Assembly: GCA_025266875.1 (NCBI GenBank)
Contig: JALLLT010000003.1
Coordinates: 496,001-560,000, forward strand
DNA length: 64,000 nt
Source of the DNA: Fennellomyces sp. T-0311
Lineage: Eukaryota; Mucoromycota; Mucoromycetes; Mucorales; Lichtheimiaceae
Direction: 5' to 3'
In this document: piece by piece, positions 59,597 to 64,000 of the stretch
How the letters are laid out: each line of letters opens with the position of its first letter
Numbering within the stretch: the stretch's first letter is position 1
The notes under the pieces: model-generated
Database searches by the model: none
Told to the model about the DNA's origin: nothing
The model's input: only the letters and a program-made list of their open reading frames with translations
Program-made: the position numbers and the translations under genes

Positions 59597-60568
59597 CTAC
59601 ATCACAAAATACGTTGACACTATTGCTGAAAACGCAGTAAAAATGAAGATAGCTCCTGTTGCTAAAGTATGCCCGGAACTTTCGCCATTTCCAGTAGAGC
59701 CTTGGTCGCTTCCTCCTCCGGAACCTTTTTCTTCGCGGTGCAAGACGAATCGCGCAACGGCAGAGACGGCGATACCCATGTCATTGACAGGGGCATTTCC
59801 TCGCTTTAAGGAAACAACAACGTAGTAATCTTCTCCTGGAGGAAGGTCTTGCGCAATTGGGAGATCCACACCGCTTTGTCCGCCGTTTGGAGAACCAGAT
59901 AAAACTTGGTTATACGTAATCTCTCCGTTCCAAGGACCATTAAATACGTAATAAACGGGACTTCCCCAATGGAGTTTAACTTCGGCGCTATCATATGTCA
60001 AGTCCGTGGCAGCGTTCGTCCAGGTGACATGGATCTCGTTTGAATGAATGGATGGTACCCGGCCACTACCGCATGATCCAGTATCCGAAGTTGGACAGAC
60101 CGACACAGTTAAAGACTCTCTCATCCCACCATATCCGTAGCTTGAACCCGCGTAGTACTTGATCGGACCAAGAAGATTTTCTGGCTCTGGTGTGGCTGTG
60201 CTGTTTGTGCTGTTACCACTGCTACCAGGAATCACAGCGATATGATAATAATCACCTGCAGGGACAAAAACCTTGGGAAATTGGAGTTGCAGGCGACCGT
60301 CAAGTGCCCTAGCAGACTGTGCGAAATAGCCAATCAGAGACACCTGACTTTGAGGAGAAGAGCCCCACCATAAGGAAAAGTTCATTGGTGTTTCGGGCGC
60401 AAGTTCGGGTGCATCCCAGTATACGGTAATGGTACTATCAGCATCACGAACTTCGTCCTTGAGTGGATCTTGACATGTTCCAGTACATGATCCGGAAAGG
60501 CTAATGCCGTACACGCACCGAGCGGCAAACAATGATGAAAATACTAGGTTGAGCAGAAAATTTCTCAT
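59597..60568 (-). CDS. Secreted GPI-anchored protein with two tandem Kre9/KNH-like repeats
   Basis: A single-exon frame of 323 residues from the ATG at 60568. An upstream in-frame ATG (60673) is rejected because it would bury the signal peptide. N-terminal signal peptide MRNFLLNLVFSSLFAARC; the C terminus after a Ser/Gly-rich stretch is a hydrophobic GPI-attachment tail (LATGAIFIFTAFSAIVSTYF). Between them lie two similar units of about 110 residues: TITVYWDAPE, MNFSLWWGSSP, PAGDYYHIAVIPG, and then IHVTWTNAA, VKLHWGSPVYYVFNG, PPGEDYYVVVSLKRG. The pattern (strand with W, then a W-rich strand, then PPGxDYYV) resembles the Kre9/KNH-like Ser-Thr-rich GPI family, but I am not sure of the family. 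NxS/T glycosylation sites are present, including NSTNSTAT. A cell-wall or surface role is inferred. Confidence 0.75.
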   Translation of the reverse strand: MRNFLLNLVFSSLFAARCVYGISLSGSCTGTCQDPLKDEVRDADSTITVYWDAPELAPETPMNFSLWWGSSPQSQVSLIGYFAQSARALDGRLQLQFPKVFVPAGDYYHIAVIPGSSGNSTNSTATPEPENLLGPIKYYAGSSYGYGGMRESLTVSVCPTSDTGSCGSGRVPSIHSNEIHVTWTNAATDLTYDSAEVKLHWGSPVYYVFNGPWNGEITYNQVLSGSPNGGQSGVDLPIAQDLPPGEDYYVVVSLKRGNAPVNDMGIAVSAVARFVLHREEKGSGGGSDQGSTGNGESSGHTLATGAIFIFTAFSAIVSTYFVM

Positions 60569-60603
60569 GGTTTCAGGGTAAAGCAGTGTTCGAATTCGAG
60601 GGA

Positions 60604-60611
60604 TTTTTATA
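60604..60611 (-). promoter_or_regulatory. TATA-like element of the GPI-anchored protein gene
   Basis: TATAAAAA on the minus strand, 36 bp before the ATG at 60568. It supports that start over the upstream in-frame ATG at 60673, which lies on the wrong side of the element. Confidence 0.45.
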
Positions 60612-60673
60612 TTGAGCGGATAATTCTTTGTAGTGATACAACAAAGCTTACATTGCGTTGTACCCCACCACAC

Positions 60674-61626
60674 ATTACATTTTTATATGTTCCAAAGCTA
60701 TGCATCAGGCATACTCTCATTCATATAGCCAATTTCATCTCATACAAGATCTTGTTTATAGACGCGTAAGTATGCCAGAACATATGATTAATTGTGGCTT
60801 CATAATCGCTTTTACACTTCTTTTTCCTTGCGCGCAATATATCCATGTGGCGCATGTCCGTTGATATTACCTAAAGTGGTGAACATTTTCGAGAAGCTAT
60901 ATGTCCAAGGAACCATTTGACCCAATCGACTACGCCTCGTTTTGTCTAACATGGTATCCTTGTAACTGTATCATCATGACGGATTAATATAATATGCAGC
61001 ATTGATATTATATGCCTGTGCCGGAGCACCACGGCGAGTAAATGTACTCTTATACATGCGCAATTCTGCATCTCTTGTGCGACCCAGTTGTTTTTTATAG
61101 AATTCCAGGCTTTCTGTTTTACAATGAACAACATCAAATTAAGGAGAAAGGACATGCGAGTTTCTGGAAATAGAAGTGAAGAGAAAAGTACGTTGGATTT
61201 GGAAATAAGCTCTGGGCCAGGTATGTGCAAATTTCTCCGATGAAGTTGTGTGTTACTACTCATCGCCATTTGAGAAACCTAATGAAGCTTCTGGTTTAGT
61301 AGTTCCTTAATTAAGCAGTAACGTAGTACATACTAGCTTGATCCATTACACACCCGGAGACGCGCATTCCCAATTTGAAAACTTGTTTATATAAACATAT
61401 AGAAGATGCGAACTGCCTTTTTCGGATGTGTTTGTTTGTGACCTGGTGACGCGGTGCAACGGGTGATTGTTTTAGAAAAGAAAGGGCAACAACGGTGCCA
61501 GTGTCAAAATCGCTTACGATGGCAACAAAAAAAGTTTTGTGTCAAAAATCGTTTATTTGAAATATTGCTGGTATCAACGTAAAAATCACTGTTCTATTCT
61601 ATCTATGATAGCGTAATGCTCCTTGG
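60674..61626. other. Intergenic region, no gene seen
   Basis: About 950 bp, AT-rich. A minus-strand frame 61269-60946 begins with sequence loosely like the signal peptide of the neighbouring GPI protein (PETRMSFLLNLMLF against PETMRNFLLNLVF), which may be a decayed duplicate but is too weak to call. Confidence 0.4.
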
Positions 61627-62030
61627 TTATGATTCGATGGTACCATCAGAAGGGCTAAATACACGTTGACAAGATATTAGTGAAAAGACAATATAAAGTG
61701 GTGGTCTGAGGCGGTCCAAATACCTTAGCTTCAACACGGCCGTGAAGTTTGCTCTTCCAGCTACAGAATAGTTCTCAGTAATCTGTATCCTAGCAGTGAA
61801 CAACTGTCGATGGACACACGTACCTTTCAATAGTGAAACCTATGAATAAAAGTTATACTAGCTTTTCACCGACACTTACCTGGATTTAGTACTCTGACTC
61901 GTGGAGGAATAAGGAGTGCTACGAATATCTGTTGAGTTAGAAGATTTTCACAGAGAAAAAAGTATGAGAACAACTTAACTTTTTTTGAATGGAAAAAGAG
62001 AGAGAAAAAGGAGTGCTGACTCCGTAACAT
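61627..62030 (-). CDS. Possible small spliced gene, function unknown
   Basis: Tentative. Exons 62030-61880, 61839-61824 and 61789-61627 join in frame into 109 residues with good GT-AG sites (GTAAGT and GTACGT donors). The C-terminal exon reads IQITENYSVAGRANFTAVLK and on to SCQRVFSPSDGTIES, which looks protein-like. The first exon is Phe-rich and the middle exon would be only 16 nt, so the model could be chance. The start lies 46 bp from the ATG of the divergent transposon ORF. No family was recognised. Confidence 0.22.
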
Positions 62031-62076
62031 TCTGAAATTTCAATTTATATCCTTTTCTTACCCGAACTCAATCACC

Positions 62077-64000
62077 ATGTCACTGTTTCAATTCTCGTCG
62101 AAACCGATTCGATCCACTGCTCCATTTGAGAGATTCGAGTGCCTTTGCGGTGGCACCTATACCAAGAAGAACTACTCTAGTCATCGCGAAACACAAAAGC
62201 ACTTACGCTATGTTGCTCTTCATCCGCAGTACAGAGAACCTGATTGGTGGACAGATCGACGATCGCAACAAATTCATTACAACGATGTCGATTATTCTGA
62301 TCCATATGATGCAGACAATGATCAGGCTCTTGATTCCGACACGGATTTAGATGATTGTGAAAGTGACGATGAAAGGCTGCCATATATGCATCGAGAGGTT
62401 CCTGTCGGTGTTGATTTGGATCATGTTCTCGATGATTCTTCCGACAACGAAACCATCGATAGTGATGATGCTGCGGCCGATGAGCCTCCTACCGACCCCA
62501 ATGGTGATACAGATATGACCGGCGAAACTGCCATGATGTCCGTTGAGGCTGCATATGGTCGACAAAGCAACCCGTTTTATCCGTTTAAGGATGAGCTTCA
62601 CTTTGTCTTGTGGGCTAATTTTTATGGAGACGATCGGCTAAGCTCTCGCGAAGACAAACGTAAAGCCCTTGGCCTGGTACGCACCGTCGTCAAACTTGTA
62701 CGGCAAAACCCGAATCTGGAAGTGCCAACAATGAATGAGATCACGAATGGATGGCAGGCCAAGAGCAACAAGATTCCTTCCATCCCGATGACTACTATTC
62801 CGAAAAGCATCTCTGTTAGCACCACAGGCAGCGATAACGTAACAGAGCTAAATGTCATCTTGGGGATGTATAAGCCTTCGGATATACTCAAGTTCTTGAA
62901 TGCCAACCCACGACTTTCGAGCAAACTTAGTGCCTTACCGGAAGGTACTGACAATGATGACGTGCGAACCTCGTTGACTCAAGGTGAAAAATGGCGTACC
63001 TGTCCCTTGTTCCAACACCCAATGGTGACAAGCAGGACAGGGCATACATTCTGGGTAGGAGATTTCGTCGCCTGGGGAGCTAGACGCGGCCAATTATACA
63101 GATTGTCGTCCTTCTTTCTGTATCGTGGTGTGATCAAGGCCAAAGCTCATAGAGCATACTACTTCGTCGACTCCAGCCTTACTCAGACTATCGATGGCAA
63201 AGGCATTACTTTAAGCTATCTCGGCGCGAGCAACCCTGGAGAATGGATCGATGTTGATGAGCTGGTACCCAACATGGGAAACAAATGGCTTCAAGACAGC
63301 AGGATCATTCTTTGTGACGACGATGATATGATCCCTCCCCAGTTCGCAAACGAGGAGAACCTTCCGTGCCTACGACTTAGAAAGCGGTACCAGGAGCAGA
63401 TCAACAATAACATGGCTGTAAAGGTAGTACCATTGAACTTGTTTACGGACGACACCAGTGGAAACAGCACAAAAAAATGGAACAAAGCTGAAAGTTGGTC
63501 GATGGTTCCTGCTGCTCTTCCACTATCTGAACGTAACAAGCGCGAAAACACTTTTCTGATATGTCTTCACAACCGTCTCACAGCTGTCGAAATGCTACCT
63601 GATATCGTGAATGATATGAAAGCACTCGAAAAGGGGGTTATCATGCATGACTCTGAAGCGAACACGTCCGTCCTCGTTGTTGCGCCATTGAATATGATCA
63701 TTGGTGACAATCCTTTGCATGCCGAACTTGCTTCTAACAAAGGAACAAATGCCACTTTCCCTTGTCGAAAATGCTACTTCAAGAAAAGCGGCCCACAGGA
63801 GAGCACTTCGACCGAACAGCACCATGGCGCACCTCACCGTGATCCTGTCCATGTTGCCTTCTTCCTTGCCAACATAAGATTGCCCACTGGTTGTGGTGTC
63901 GAACTTTTCGACGGCACAACGGAACACGATCTTAGTAAACTGGGTTACAAGGAGCAAGGTTCAGGTTCTCTACTCGAGCTCGAAGCATTCGATGTCACGA
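62077..64000 (+). mobile_element. Large transposase-like ORF of a DNA transposon, runs off window
   Basis: An uninterrupted frame of 641 codons from the ATG at 62077 to the window end, without introns. Residues 20-42 form a C-x-C-x11-H-x5-H zinc-finger-like start (FECLCGGTYTKKNYSSHRET). Residues about 60-150 are very acidic. NPFYPFKDELHFVLWANFYG, GMYKPSDILKFLNANP, LPLSERNKRENTFLICLHNR and NMIIGDNPLHAELASNKG, then FPCRKCYF (C563-x2-C566), follow the layout of large fungal transposases of the CACTA/Plavaka-like type (KRENT, then GDNPxHxELAS, then CRxC). The predicted catalytic region would lie beyond the window, so the superfamily is inferred. The frame carries no stops, suggesting a young copy. 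Confidence 0.7.

Noticed and set aside
60583..60596. GTTCGAATTC resembling a tRNA B box
   Set aside because: Flanking bases cannot form a T-arm stem and no A box lies at the right distance; it is in the leader of the GPI-protein gene.
60946..61269. Possible duplicated signal-peptide fragment of the GPI protein
   Set aside because: Similarity is limited to about a dozen residues; the rest of the frame does not resemble the neighbour.

Overview
The window is nuclear DNA of a filamentous fungus, most likely an early-diverging mould of the Mucoromycota type. The genes are compact and rich in short introns (mostly 50-80 nt, GT-AG). Signature fungal genes are present: an Epl1 enhancer-of-polycomb protein, a GH18 chitinase with a CBM19-like module, a Zn2Cys6 transcription factor and a GPI-anchored wall-type protein. 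Gene blocks alternate with AT-rich deserts that hold decayed mobile elements. Exon boundaries were derived by hand from splice sites and reading-frame continuity. No rRNA, tRNA or CRISPR array was seen.

Layout. 0.6-5.1 kb: thioredoxin reductase with a possible mitochondrial leader, then a Kha1-like K+/H+ antiporter (both +). 7.2-12.5 kb: housekeeping block with eIF4E (-), the KEOPS kinase Bud32 (-), divergently transcribed Pno1/Dim2 (+) and gamma-tubulin (-). 15.3-19.7 kb: chitinase (+) converging on Epl1 (-). 19.7-27.7 kb: desert with a decayed coding relic and an 83-bp TA-flanked foldback element. 27.7-36.6 kb: small membrane protein (+), DH-PH RhoGEF (-), a Doa10/MARCH6-type ERAD ligase (+) and an MIF-family protein (+). 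36.6-50.8 kb: mostly desert, interrupted by a Zn2Cys6 factor (43.7-44.9 kb) and a LINE relic (48.9-49.2 kb). 50.8-60.6 kb: Cwc21/SRRM2-type splicing factor, DsbA-like protein, intronless Kelch-BTB protein (-), ribosomal protein eS24 whose first coding exon is just the ATG, a 5'-truncated LINE with a target-site duplication, and a GPI-anchored two-repeat protein (-). 62.1 kb to the end: a long uninterrupted reading frame of a large DNA-transposon type, running off the window.

Most recognised genes are unrelated housekeeping genes with no operon-like logic. The clearest local relation is the 114-bp shared upstream region of BUD32 and PNO1. The most unusual material is mobile or relic: the TSD-bounded LINE, the small foldback element beside a coding relic, and the terminal transposon ORF. 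I found no convincing novel multi-gene system. The best unexplained leads are the 25.8-27.4 kb relic, the GPI-type tandem-repeat protein and the GC-rich island at 20.2-20.75 kb.
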